A model generated the notes under the pieces. The model made no database searches, was not told where the DNA came from, and saw only the letters and a program-made list of their open reading frames with translations. A program made the position numbers and the translations under genes. Positions 8,590-18,309 of a stretch of DNA of 64,000 nt are shown in pieces (positions within the stretch are counted from its first letter, which is position 1; every line of letters starts with the position of its first letter). The stretch comes from DASWJZ01 sp963792885 (GTDB lineage: Bacteria; Pseudomonadota; Alphaproteobacteria; Rhizobiales; Afifellaceae). The stretch lies in contig CAWBXX010000001.1 in assembly GCA_963792885.1 (NCBI GenBank), positions 186,001 to 250,000 of the forward strand, given 5' to 3'.

Positions 8590-8939
8590 TCGCCACGCTC
8601 GCTCGACATCGCGAGCTGGGCGCTGATCGCCGGCCGGCGCGTTCTTCATCGCTCGTCGGCGCGGTCGGGCTGCTGCGCATGCCGGAGCTGTTCACCCGCA
8701 TGCATGCCGGCGAGCGTGATCGACACGATGGGCGCGGGGCTCCTCGATCCTCGGCATGATGCTGCAGACGCGCTTCGACCTGACGACGCTCAAGCTCTTC
8801 TTCATCGCCGTGCTCTTCTTCTTCACCGGCCCGGTCGTGACGCATGCCCTGGCCCAGGCGGCGCTGCACGAGGAGATCGAGCCGACCCTCGCCGAAGACC
8901 GGCGCGCCCGCCGCCGATGCGTCGGGGAGGCGGCAATAG
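8586..8939 (+). CDS. mrpG: Mrp-like antiporter subunit G, frameshifted
   Basis: The MrpG signature is visible across frames: LLDIASWALIAGGAFFI near 8600, VGAVGLLRMPELFTRMHA at 8655-8705, SVIDTMGAGLLILGMMLQ at 8712-8765, then FDLTTLKLFFIAVLFFFTGP and VTHALAQAAL. Three membrane helices are expected. Insertions lie near 8602, 8633, 8650, 8707 and 8745. The probable start is GTG 8586, overlapping mrpF; the probable end is the TAG at 8937-8939. MrpG works with E and F as accessory membrane subunits needed for assembly of the antiporter. Confidence 0.78.
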
Positions 8940-9493
8940 AATCGTTCGTCAATGTGGCGCTGCTGACGCTGCTCGCCGTCGTCACGGTCGCCGTCATCCG
9001 CCAGCGCAGCCTCTTCGGCGTCGTCATCCTCGCCGGCGTCTACAGCTTCCTGATGGCGAGCGTGCTGATCGTGCTCGACGCCGTCGACGTCGCCATGACC
9101 GAGGCCTCGGTCGGCGCCGGCGATCTCGACCGTGCTGCTGCTCGCCACGCTGAATCTCACCAAGACCACCGAGATCCGCCCAGCGCGGCCGAGCGTGCTG
9201 CCGCTCCTCCTCGCGCTCGTCGTGGGCGGGCTCATCGTCTGGGGCACGCTGGTGCTGCCGCCGTTCGGCACGCCGGACTCCGCCGATCCACACGCATGTC
9301 GCGCCGCGCTATCTCGCCCAATCCGTCGAGGAGACCGGCGTTCCAAACGTCGTCACCTCGGTGCTCGCCGACTACCGCGGCTACGACACGCTCGGCGAGA
9401 CGACGGTGATCTTCACCGCCGGGCATCGGCGTGATGCTGCTCCTGCGCGGCTTCCGCCGGCGCGACGACGAGCGGACGGGGCGGCGCAAATGA
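8936..9493 (+). CDS. DUF4040 (MbhD/MbhE-like) antiporter subunit, corresponds to C-terminal part of MrpA
   Basis: This subunit carries the MbhD-like DUF4040 domain: RQRSLFGVVILAGVYSFLMA and VDVAMTEASVGAG, followed in another frame by STVLLLATLNLTKTTE and then an MbhE-like part, GGLIVWGTLVLPPFG and DYRGYDTLGETTVIFTAGIG. In classical Mrp operons these domains form the C-terminal tail of MrpA or the N-terminus of MrpB; here they are a free-standing gene. Insertions lie near 9118, 9285, 9340 and 9424. No standard start codon is visible at the natural N-terminus (AATAGAATCG; an ATG may have been lost by error at 8936), and GTG 8954 is an alternative. The stop overlaps the next gene by four bases. 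Confidence 0.7.
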
Positions 9494-9907
9494 GCCTCGA
9501 CGTCATCCTGCGCGTCGGCACCAAGCTGATCCTGCCGTTCATCCAGCTCTTCGCGCTCTATGTGCAGTTCCACGGCGACTACGGGCCGGGCGGCGGCTTT
9601 CAGGCCGGCGTCATCACCGCCGGCGTGGTGATCCTCTTCGGCATCACCTTCGGCCTGAGGAGCGCGCAGCGGATCGCGCCGAAGGCGATGGTGGAGCGCA
9701 TGGTGCCGCTCGGCGTGCTGATCTACGCCGGCACCGGCGCCGCCGGCCTCTTCCTCGGCGCGCAATTTCCTCGACTATTCGGTGCTCGCCCACGACCCCG
9801 TGCACGGGCACGAATGGGGCATCTTCCTGGTCGAGTTCGGCGTCCTCATCACCGTGTCGGGGACGATGATCGCGCTCTTCTACGCCTTCGTCGAACGAGG
9901 GCGCTGA
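9490..9907 (+). CDS. mrpB: MnhB-domain antiporter subunit B, one frameshift
   Basis: Begins MSLDVILRVGTKLILPFIQL, then FALYVQFHGDYGPGGGFQAG, which is the highly conserved MnhB motif containing the GPGGGFQAG turn, and VITAGVVILFGITFGL. Four transmembrane segments are expected. A one-base insertion near 9769 displaces the C-terminal part, which continues in frame as SVLAHDPVHGHEWGIFLVEF and ends in a helix up to the TGA at 9905-9907. The start overlaps the DUF4040 stop (ATGA), and the stop overlaps mrpC (TGATG). MrpB interacts with the MrpA tail and participates in cation translocation. Confidence 0.85.
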
Positions 9908-10272
9908 TGGACTTCGTCAGCGAGCTTTCCGGCCACTACAACTACGCCGTCACCATCTTCCTGATGGTCGCCGGCCTCTACATCGTCATCGCGCGCGGCA
10001 ACATGGTGAAGAAGCTGGTCGGCCTGGCGATCTTCCAGACCTCCGTCTACCTGCTCTTCATCGAGCCGGCGAAGATCGTCGGCGGCACCGCGCCGATCAT
10101 CGATCCGGCCTACACGGTCTACTCCAACCCGCTGCCGCACGTCCTCATCCTGACCGCCATCGTCGTCGGCGTCGCCACGCAGGCGCTCGGCCTCGCGCTC
10201 GTCGTGCGCATCAACGAGGCCTACGGCAGCATCGAGGAGGACGAGATCCTGCAAAAGGACGGCGAGGCATGA
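9907..10272 (+). CDS. mrpC: Mrp-like antiporter subunit C (NuoK-like)
   Basis: An uninterrupted 121-residue protein homologous to MrpC/MnhC and to NuoK of complex I. It has three hydrophobic helices: YNYAVTIFLMVAGLYIVIAR, VGLAIFQTSVYLLFIEPA and HVLILTAIVVGVATQALGLA. The conserved NMVKKLVGL segment and the Ala/Leu-rich last helix with VVRINEAYG fit the family. It is the only gene of the operon apart from mrpF that reads through almost cleanly. Overlaps of one base at the start and four at the end (ATGA) indicate a translationally coupled operon. Confidence 0.92.
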   Translation: MDFVSELSGHYNYAVTIFLMVAGLYIVIARGNMVKKLVGLAIFQTSVYLLFIEPAKIVGGTAPIIDPAYTVYSNPLPHVLILTAIVVGVATQALGLALVVRINEAYGSIEEDEILQKDGEA

Positions 10273-11775
10273 CGGCGGTCCTGCCGCACTTGCCGGCGCT
10301 GCAAGTCGTCATTCCGCTCTTCGGCGCGATCCTCGCCGGCTTTCTGCGCCGCGGCTCGATCAGCCTTCGCGCTGGCGCTCGTCGTCGACCTGGATGACGC
10401 CGGTGATCGCCGGCACGATGCTCGTGGCAGGTCGCTGCCGGACGGGCCCGATCTCCTACGCGATGGGCGGCTGGGCGCCGCCCTGGGGCATCGAATACCG
10501 CGTCGATCTCCTCAACGCCTTCGTGCTGGTGCTCGTCTCCTCCGTCGCCGCCGTCCTCATCCCCTTCGCGCGCCGGAGCGTCACGCTGGAGCTCGACGAG
10601 GGCCGCGAGGCCTGGTTCTACTGCATGTATCTGCTCTGCCTGACCGGGCTCCTCGGCATCACGGCGACGGGCGACGCCTTCAACGCCTTCGTCTTCCTCG
10701 AGATATCGTCGCTCTCCACCTACGTGATGATCGCCACCGGGCTCGACCGGCGGGCGCTCCTCGCCGCGTTCCAGTACCTGGTGATGGGAACGATCGGCGC
10801 GACCTTCTACGTGATCGGGATCGGCTTCCTCTATCTCCTGACCGGCACGCCTGAACTTCGTCGACATCGCCGCAGCGGCTCGCAGCGGTCGGCCCCGAAC
10901 AGTTCAACGCGATGGTGGCGGCGCTCGCCTTCATCACCGTCGGCGTCGGGCTGAAGCTCGCGCTCTTCCCGCTCCATGCCTGGCTCCCGAACGCCTATGC
11001 CTACGCGCCCTCCTTCGCGACGGCGTTCCTCGCCGCGACCGCGACCAAGGTCGCCGTCTATCTGCTGATCCGCCTCTACTTCTCGGTGTTCGGCCAGGCC
11101 CTCGACTTCGCCACGCTGCCGATCAGCGAGGTGATGATCGTGCTTTCCGTCGCCGCGATGTTCGTCGCCTCCGCGATCGCGGTCTTCGAGACCAATCTGA
11201 AGCGCATGCTCGCCTATTCGTCCGTCGCGCAGATCGGCTACATCACGCTCGGCATCGGGCTCGCCAACCAGGCCGGCCTGACCGGCGGCATCGCGCACCT
11301 CTTCAACCACGCCGTGATGAAGGCGACGCTCTTCGCCGCGCTCGGCTGCGTCTTCTTCCGCGTCGGCTCGGTGTCGCTCAACGAAATCGCCGGGCTCGGC
11401 CGGCGCATGCCGATCACGATGACGGCCTTCACGATCGCCGGGCTCGGCCTGATCGGCGTTCCCGGCACCGCCGGCTTCATCTCGAAATGGTATCTGGCGC
11501 TCGGCGCGCTCGACAGCGGCTCCTGGCTCCTCGTCTTCCTGATCGTGGCAAGCTCGCTCATCTCGGTCGTCTATGTCGGCCGGGTCATGGAGGTCGTCTG
11601 GTTCCGCGAGCCCACGTCGCGCGCCTGCATCGCGGCGTCCGACCCGCCGCTGTCGATGCTCGTGCCGCTCATCGTGCTCGCCGTCGGCCGTCGTCTATTT
11701 CGGCTTCGATACGCGGCTGACCGCCGGCCTCGCCGAGCGAGGTCGCGCGCGACGCTGATCGGCGGGCTCAGATGA
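10269..11775 (+). CDS. mrpD: First MrpD/NuoL-type antiporter subunit, frameshifted
   Basis: A protein of about 500 residues of the proton-conducting antiporter family (Pfam Proton_antipo_M). The central part is continuous from 10912: HAWLPNAYAYAPSFATAFLA, then KVAVYLLIRLYF, VFETNLKRMLAYSSVAQIG and HLFNHAVMKATLFAALG. The Lys of LKRMLAYSS and the NHAVMK Lys correspond to the conserved lysines of the proton path, and FLEISSLSTYVMIATG holds the conserved Glu. Corrections are needed near 10363, 10382, 10425, 10849, 10870 and 11692. It begins inside mrpC and ends inside the second D-type gene, four-base overlaps on both sides. Confidence 0.85.
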
Positions 11776-13262
11776 CGGCGCTCGCCTCGCCCGAGAACCT
11801 GCTCGATCGCGGCGCTCGTCATCCCCTATGTCGGCGCGCTGCTCATTCCGATCTTCCACCGACAGCCGAACCTGCGCGAGGCCGTCACGCTCGTCGCCGC
11901 AGCGCTGCTTCTCCTTGCGGTGGCCGGGATCGCGAGCGCGGTCTTCGACGGGCGCGCGCCCCGCGGTTACCGGCGATCGCAGGTCCTTCCCGGCATCGCT
12001 TTCGCCTTCCAGGTGGAGCCGCTCGGGATGCTCTTCGCTCTCGTCGCCTCCAGCGCTCTGGATCGTGAACTCGATCTACTCGATCGGCTACATGCGCGCG
12101 CACGACGAGCCGCGGCAGACGAGCTACTACGTCTGCTTCGCGATCGCGCTCGGCAGCACGATCGGCATCGCCTTCGCCGCGAACCTCTTCACGCTGTTCC
12201 TCTTCTACGAGGCGCTGACGCTCTCGACCTATCCGCTCGTCACGCACAATCGCGACGCGGAGGCGATGCGCTCCGGCCGCCTCTACCTCCTGATGCTGCT
12301 CGGCACGTCGATGGTGCTGCTTCCTGCCGGCGATCGTCGCGACCTGGGCCTTCGCCGGGACGCTCGACTTCACGCCCGGCGGTATTCTCGCGGGCAAGGC
12401 GAGCGACGCCGTCGTCGCGGCGCTCCTCGTCCTCTACGTCTTCGGCATCGGCAAGGCGGCGGTGATGCCGGTGCATTTCTGGCTGCCGGCGGCGATGGTC
12501 GCGCCGACGCCGGTCTCCGCGCTCCTGCACGCCGTCGCGGTCGTGAAGGCCGGCGTCTTCACCATCATGAAGGTGATGGTCTACGTCTTCGGCATCGACC
12601 TCCTGCAGCAGACCGCGATGAGCGACGTCCTGCTCTATGTCGCGGCCTTCACGGTCGTCGCCGCCTCGCTCGTCGCCATGGCGCAGGACAATCTGAAGCG
12701 CCGCCTCGCCTATTCGACGGTCTCGCAGCTTTCCTACATCGTCGCCGGCGCGCTGCTCGCGAGCCAGCTCGGGATTGTCGGCGGCAGCCTGCAGATCGCC
12801 ATGCACGCCGTCGGCAAGATCACCCTCTTCTTCTGCGCCGGCGCGATCTACATCGCCGCCCACAAGACGGAGGTGAGCGAGCTTTCCGGGCCTCGGGCGG
12901 ACGATGCCGGTCACCTTCGCCGCCTTTCTGGTCGGCGCGCTTTCGATCATCGGGCTCCCGCCTTTCGGCGGCATGTGGAGCAAATGGTTCCTGGTGCTCG
13001 GCGCGCTTCAGGCGCATCAGATCGCCATCGTCGCGGTGCTGATGCTCTCCTCGCTCCTCAACATCGCCTATCTCCTGCCGATCCCGCTTCGGGCCTTCTT
13101 CGGCAAGCCGCCAGGCCGGCAGCGGACGCGACGAAGGCGGCATCCACGAAGCGCCGCTCCCCTGCCTGATCGCGCTCTCGGCGACCGCCGCTCGGCTGCG
13201 TGCTTCTCTTCTTCTTCGCCGGGCCGCTCTACGCGCTCTCAGCCGCGATACCGCTCAGATAG
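11772..13262 (+). CDS. Second MrpD/NuoL-type antiporter subunit, frameshifted
   Basis: A second proton-antiporter family subunit, about 490 residues. Diagnostic blocks are NLFTLFLFYEALTLSTYPLV (conserved Glu), MPVHFWLPAAMVAPTPVSAL, HAVAVVKAGVFTIMKVMVY, AQDNLKRRLAYSTVSQLSYI and MHAVGKITLFFCAGAIYIA. HxxxVxKAG is typical of NuoL/MrpA-like proteins, so this copy is closer to the MrpA N-terminal domain than the first. Insertions lie near 11812, 11960, 12056, 12325, 12893, 13130 and 13190. The TAG stop at 13260-13262 is followed by GGAG and the next start. Confidence 0.83.
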
Positions 13263-13274
13263 GAGCCGACGCCG

Positions 13275-13533
13275 ATGGCCCCCCGACGCCGACGAAAAGC
13301 GCCACCTCTTCGACGATCCGAAGAACGTGAAGCGCGTGATCTACGGCCTCTACGCGGCCTGCGCCCTTTCGGTCGTCGCCGAGCTCTTCGTGCACCGGCA
13401 CGCCGAGAACTGGTGGGAGGGGCTCTTCGGCTTCTACCCCGTCTACGGCTTCGTCGGGATCGCAGTCCTGGTCCTCGCCGCCAAGGAGCTGCGCAAGCTC
13501 GTCTGGCGCCCGGAAGACTATTACGATGACTGA
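13275..13533 (+). CDS. Small membrane protein inside the Mrp-like operon, one frameshift
   Basis: About 85 residues. After removing one C from the CCCCCC run at 13279-13284, the protein reads HLFDDPKNVKRVIYGLYAAC, then ALSVVAELFVHRHAENWWEG, then FYPVYGFVGIAVLVLAAKEL, ending KLVWRPEDYYDD. It has two likely transmembrane helices joined by a loop with the striking HRHAENWWEG motif, and a Trp/acid-rich tail. I believe small proteins of this pattern accompany similar Mrp-like clusters in other alphaproteobacteria, but I know no function. It lies 12 bases after the second D-type gene (GGAG at 13261-13265) and overlaps the third by eight, so it is part of the same transcript and probably of the complex. 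Confidence 0.7.
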
Positions 13534-15224
13534 GCTGCCGCCGTTTCTCGATCTTCTTCGTCGCGGCGGCGTCTTGCGGCGATCACGCGCGGACGCCTGC
13601 GCACGGCGATCATGCTGGCGGCGCCGATCATCGCCGGCGCTCATTCTTCTTCAGCTTCCGCACGGCGACTCACGGCGAGTTCGCGCTCTTCGACTATTCG
13701 CTGACGCTGATGCGCGTCGACAAGCTCAGCCTGCTCTTCGGCTATCTCTTCGCGCTCGCCGCGCTTCATCTCCATCCTCTTCTCGCTCCACATCGAGGAC
13801 ACGCGCCAGCACGTCTCCGGCCTGCTCTATGCCGGCTAGGCGCTCGGCGCGGTCTTCGCCGGCGACCTGATCACGCTCTTCGTCTTCTGGGAGCTGCTGG
13901 CGCTCAGCTCCGTCTTCCTCATTCTCGCGCGCGACACGGAGCGCGCCTACCGCGCCGGCATGCGCTATCTGCTCATCCAGGTCCTCTCCGGCCTGATCCT
14001 CTTGCCGGCGATCCTGGTCCTGAGCCACGAGACCGGATCGATCGCCTTCGAGCTCGTCGGCGCTCGACGGGCTCGGCGGCTGGCTGATCTTCGTCGCGGT
14101 CGGCATCAAATGCGGCTTCCCGCTCCTCCACAACTGGCTGACCGACGCCTATCCGGAGGCGACGCCGACCGGCACCGCCTTCCTCAGCGCCTTCACGACG
14201 AAGGTCGGCGTCTACGTGCTCGCGCGGGCGTTTCCCGGCGTCGATCTGCTGATCTATATCGGCGCGGCGATGACGCTGTTCCCGATCTTCTACGCCGTCA
14301 TCGAGAACGATCTCCGCCGCGTCCTCTCCTATTCGATGATCAACCAGATCGGCTTCATGGTCTGCGGCATCGGGCTCGGCTCGGCGCTCGCCGATCAACG
14401 GCGCGGTGGCGCACGCTTTCAACGACGTGATCTTCAAGGGCCTGCTGTTCATGACGATGGGCGCCGTGCTCTTCCGCACCGGCACGACCAAGGCCTCGGA
14501 GCTCGGCGGCCTCTACAAGTCGATGCCCTGGACGACGGGCTTCTGCATGGTGGGCGCGGCGTCGATCTCCGCCTTGCCGCTTTTCTCCGGCTTCGTATCG
14601 AAATCCATGGTCATGGTGGCGGCGCTCGATCAGGGGCATCCGATCGTCTGGCTGGTGCTCCTCTTCGCCTCCGCGGGCGTGCTTGAGCATGCCGGCATCA
14701 AGATCCCCTACTTCGCCTTCTTCGCGCACGATTCCGGCATCCGCACCAAGGAAGCGCCGCGCAACATGCTGCTCGCCATGGGGCTCGCCGCCGCGATCTG
14801 CATCTTCAACGGCAGCTATCCCTGGGTGCTCTACGATCTCCTGCCGTTCCCGGTCGACTACGCGCCGTTCGAGAGCGGCCACGTGCTGACCCAGATCCAG
14901 CTTCTCCTTTTCGCCACCGTTTCCGTAGCGGCGCTGATGCTGAGCGGGCTCTATCCGCCGGAAGTCGCAGGCATCGAACGTCGATGCGGAATGGACCTAC
15001 CGCAAGCTCCTGCCGATCTGCGGGCGCGCCGCGCTGCGCGCTCGGGAGGCGGATGCGCGAAAGCGTCGTTGCTCGGCGGCGGGCGCTGGTTCGAGCGCGC
15101 GCTCAGTCGCATTTATCGCTATTCCGGGCCGGACGGCGCGCTTGCCCGCACCTGGCCGACGGGATCCATGGCCTTCTGGACCACCGTCGTCCTCGCCATG
15201 TACCTGATCCTCTCCTACCTCTGA
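13526..15224 (+). CDS. Third MrpD/NuoL-type antiporter subunit, frameshifted and with an in-frame TAG
   Basis: A third proton-antiporter subunit, about 565 residues. Recognisable blocks: VDKLSLLFGYLFALAAFIS, DLITLFVFWELLALSSVFLI (conserved Glu), KCGFPLLHNWLTDAYPEATP, TKVGVYVLARAFPGVDL, IENDLRRVLSYSMINQIGF and HAFNDVIFKGLLFMTMGAVL. The C-terminal extension past 14950 is longer than in ordinary MrpD. Insertions lie near 13548, 13625, 13650, 13765, 14061, 14393, 14970 and 15040. Codon TAG at 13837-13839 interrupts LLYAG-ALGAVFAGD where family members usually have Ser or Gly, one substitution from TCG. The start overlaps the small gene by eight bases. The last gene of the operon. Confidence 0.8.
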
Positions 15225-15283
15225 GGGCGCCAGCTCCAAGCCGCTTGCTTCGGCGCGGAAATCCTTCCTACCTCGGCTAAGCG

Positions 15284-17373
15284 ATGCAGAAGTCCCTTGT
15301 CCCGCCGCGCGCCGAGCGCCGGCCCACGCCGGTCACCCATCACGGCCACACCCGCACCGACGACTACGCCTGGCTCCGCGCCGACAACTGGCAGGAGGTG
15401 ATGCGCGAACCCCGCGGCGCTGGCGGAGGATATCCGCGCCTATCTCGACGCGGAGAACGCCTATTTCGCTGCTGCAATGGCGGACACGGAGGCGCTGCAG
15501 GAGACGCTCTTCAAGGAGATGCGCGGGCGCATCAAGGAGGACAATTCCTCCGTGCCCTCCCCCGACGGGCCGTGGGCCTATGCCGTGCGTTACGTGGAGG
15601 GCGGACAGCATCCGCTCTATGTGCGCGAGAAGCGGGACGGCGGCGGCGAACAGGTCATGCTCGACGGCAACGCCCTCGGCGAGGGCCGCGCCTATTTCCG
15701 CATCGGCGGCGCCTTCCATTCGCCCGACCATCGGCTGCTCGCGTGGTCGCACGACGATGCCGGCTCGGAGTTCTTCACGCTCTCGATCCGCGACCTCGAC
15801 GCCGGCGGCGATCTTGCGGACGTGATCCCGGACACGGGCGGCGAGTGCTGCCTGGTCCGCCGACGGCCACCATCTCTTCTATGTGCGCCTCGACGCCAAT
15901 CACCGGCCGTCGCGCGTCTTCCGCCACAAGCTCGGCACGAGCCCGGAAGCCGACGTGCTCGTCTACGAGGAGCCAGACCCCGGCTTCTTCGTCGGCGTCG
16001 GCAAGACGCAGTCGGGCGGCTTCATCCTGATCGACGCGCACGACCACCAGACATCCGAGGTGAGGATGATCCCGGCCGACGCGCCGGAGGCTCAGCCGCG
16101 CGTCGTCGCACCGCGCGAGACGGCGGTCGAGTACCATGTCGACGAGGCGCACGGCACGCTCTTCATCCTCACAAACGCCGGCGACGCGAAGGACTTCAAG
16201 ATCGTCACCGCGCCCGCCGACACTGCCGGCCGCGAGAGCTGGCGCGATCTCGTTGCGCACGAGCCCGGCCGGCTCATCATCGCGCACGACGTCACGGCGC
16301 GGCATCTCGTGCGGCTCGAGCGCTTCGAGGGGCTGCCGCGCATCGTCGTGCGCAGGCTCGCCGACGACGCGGAGCACATGATCGCCTTCGACGAGGAAGC
16401 CTACGCGCTCGGACTGATGGGCGGCTACGAGTTCGACACCGATACGCTGCGCTTCAACTATTCCTCGATGGCGACGCCGGCGCGCGTCTTCGACTACGGC
16501 ATGGAGACCCGCGAGCGCGTGCTTCGCAAGGAGCAGGAGGTGCCGTCAGGCCACGATCCGTCGCTCTATGTGACGCGCCGCGTGATGGCGCCGGCGGCGG
16601 ACGGCGAAACGGTCCCGGTCTCTCTGCTTTATCGCAAGGACACGCCGCTCGACGGATCAGCGCCGGCGCTCCTTTACGGTTACGGCGCCTACGGCATCAC
16701 GATGCCGGCGGGATTCTCGATCTCGCGGTTGTCGCTCGTCGACCGCGGCTTCGTCTATGCGATCGCCCATATCCGCGGCGGCAAGGACAAGGGCTACGCG
16801 TGGTACGAGACCGGCCGCCGCGAAGCCAAGGCGAACACCTTCACCGATTTCATCGCCGCGGCGGAGTTCCTCGCGGCGGAGCGGCTCACCTCGCGCGGAA
16901 GAATTGTCGCGCAGGGCGGCTCGGCCGGCGGCATGCTGATCGGGGCAGTCGCCAATATGACAACCGACCTCTTCGGGGGCCTCATCGCCGCCGTGCCGTT
17001 CGTCGATGTTCTGAACACGATGCTCGACGACACGCTGCCGCTGACGCCGCCGGAATGGCCGGAATGGGGAAACCCGATCGAAAGCGCCGTCGACTTTCAG
17101 ACAATGCTCGCTTACTCGCCCTACGACAACGTGGGGGTGAAGCCCTATCCGCCGATCCTGGTGCTCGCCGGGCTGACCGATCCGCGGGTCACCTATTGGG
17201 AGCCCGCCAAGTGGGTCGCCCGCCTCCGCGCCCTTAAGACCGACGACAATTTGCTCCTCCTGCGCACCAACATGGAGGCCGGCCACGGCGGCGCCGCGGG
17301 CCGCTTCGATGCGCTGAAGGAGACGGCGATCGAGATCGCCTTCGCGCTGAAGGTGACCGGCAAGAGCCAATAG
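15284..17373 (+). CDS. ptrB: S9 family peptidase, oligopeptidase B type, two frameshifts
   Basis: Oligopeptidase B cleaves peptides after basic residues in the cytosol. The corrected protein is about 695 residues: an N-terminal cap/beta-propeller (HHGHTRTDDYAWLRADNWQE near residue 20) and a C-terminal alpha/beta hydrolase. The catalytic triad is visible: Ser in VAQGGSAGGMLIG (near 16922), Asp in LAGLTDPRVTYWEP (near 17178), His in NMEAGHGGAAGR (near 17285). The LLYGYGAYGITMPAGFSISR and IAHIRGGKDKGYAWYE blocks are typical. Insertions at 15412-15415 and 15851-15852 (each an extra C) split the gene. It lies 59 bases after the Mrp operon and may be separately transcribed. Confidence 0.92.
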
Positions 17374-17539
17374 GATGACGGAAAATCGCGACGGCGCCGC
17401 CAAGGCATTCCGGAACCGCCGGGAAAATCGCGGCGTTCTTCGGTTGCCCCGCGATGCAGGTGGGCTAGAAAGTGGCCCCGAGGAACAGCGACGATCCGCC
17501 TTCGTTCCTGCACCGAATTTCCTAGATGAGGAGACGACC

Positions 17540-18133
17540 ATGGCCTTCACGCTCCCGGACCTTCCCTACGCATACGACGCGCTCGCGCCGCACATGTCGA
17601 AGGAGACGTTGGAGTTCCACCACGACAAGCACCACAAGGCCTATCTCGACGCGATGACGCCGATGATCGAAGGCACGCCCTACGCTTCGATGCCGCTCGA
17701 GGAGATCGTGAAGAAGAGCTATTCGGACAATCCGAAGCTCTTCAACCAGGCCGGCCAGTTCTACAACCACGTCTACTTCTGGAAGTGGATGAAGCCGAAC
17801 GGCGGCGGCAAGAAGCTGCCGGGCAAGCTCGAAGCGCAGATCAAGAAGGACCTCGGCTCGCTCGACGAGTTCCGCACCAAGTTCATCGACGCCGGAAAGA
17901 CGCAGTTCGGATCGGGCTGGGCGTGGCTGGCGCTGAAGGGTGACAAGCTCGTCGTGATGAACACGCCGAACGGCGAGAACCCGCTCGTCCACGGCGGCAA
18001 GCCGCTCCTCGGCGTCGACGTATGGGAGCACTCCTACTACATCGACTACCGCAACGCGCGGCCGAAGTACCTAGAGACGTGGTTCGACAACCTGGTCAAC
18101 TGGGACTACGTCGCCGAGCTTTACGGCGCCTAA
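17540..18133 (+). CDS. sodB: Superoxide dismutase, Fe-type
   Basis: A protein of 197 residues that converts superoxide to oxygen and hydrogen peroxide in the cytosol. The metal ligands are visible: His in LEFHHDKHHKAYLD, His in QFYNHVYFWKWM, and Asp and His in VDVWEHSYYIDYRNA. The Gln in QAGQFYNH sits at the position typical of iron-type enzymes, where manganese enzymes have Gly. ATG 17540 follows AGGAGA by six bases; an upstream ATG at 17375 is in frame but would add an unstructured 55-residue leader. It is intact. A hairpin just downstream (18145-18170) may end its transcript. Confidence 0.96.
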   Translation: MAFTLPDLPYAYDALAPHMSKETLEFHHDKHHKAYLDAMTPMIEGTPYASMPLEEIVKKSYSDNPKLFNQAGQFYNHVYFWKWMKPNGGGKKLPGKLEAQIKKDLGSLDEFRTKFIDAGKTQFGSGWAWLALKGDKLVVMNTPNGENPLVHGGKPLLGVDVWEHSYYIDYRNARPKYLETWFDNLVNWDYVAELYGA

Positions 18134-18144
18134 AATTTCGGCAT

Positions 18145-18170
18145 CGCGGGCCGGTGTATGCCGGTCCGCG
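18145..18170 (+). terminator. GC-rich hairpin downstream of sodB
   Basis: CGCGGGCCGG and GCCGGTCCGCG form a stem of about ten pairs with one G-T wobble around a five-base loop, twelve bases past the sodB stop. There is no U-run, so it is either a rho-dependent or mRNA-stabilising structure rather than a classical intrinsic terminator. Confidence 0.4.
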
Positions 18171-18309
18171 CGATCCTCGCGGGAAAGTGTTCGCACGTGT
18201 CCTTTCCGCAGGCCTTGCTGCCGATGACGCCGCCCCTCGCTGTTTGATAATTGCTGCTCTGCGTCGGCTTTCGCTGACCCACCGGATTGTTGGAGACAGG
18301 AGAGACAAC

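Noticed and set aside
8066..9346. A 426-codon frame on the minus strand across mrpE-mrpG
   Set aside because: The translation is Asp/Arg/Gly-rich without domains, and the plus strand carries recognisable Mrp subunits after indel correction.
7825..15224. Programmed ribosomal frameshifting as the cause of the many frame changes in the Mrp operon
   Set aside because: The changes occur at many different non-slippery sites, nearly all as single-base insertions, and the same type appears in unrelated genes. Sequence error explains this better.
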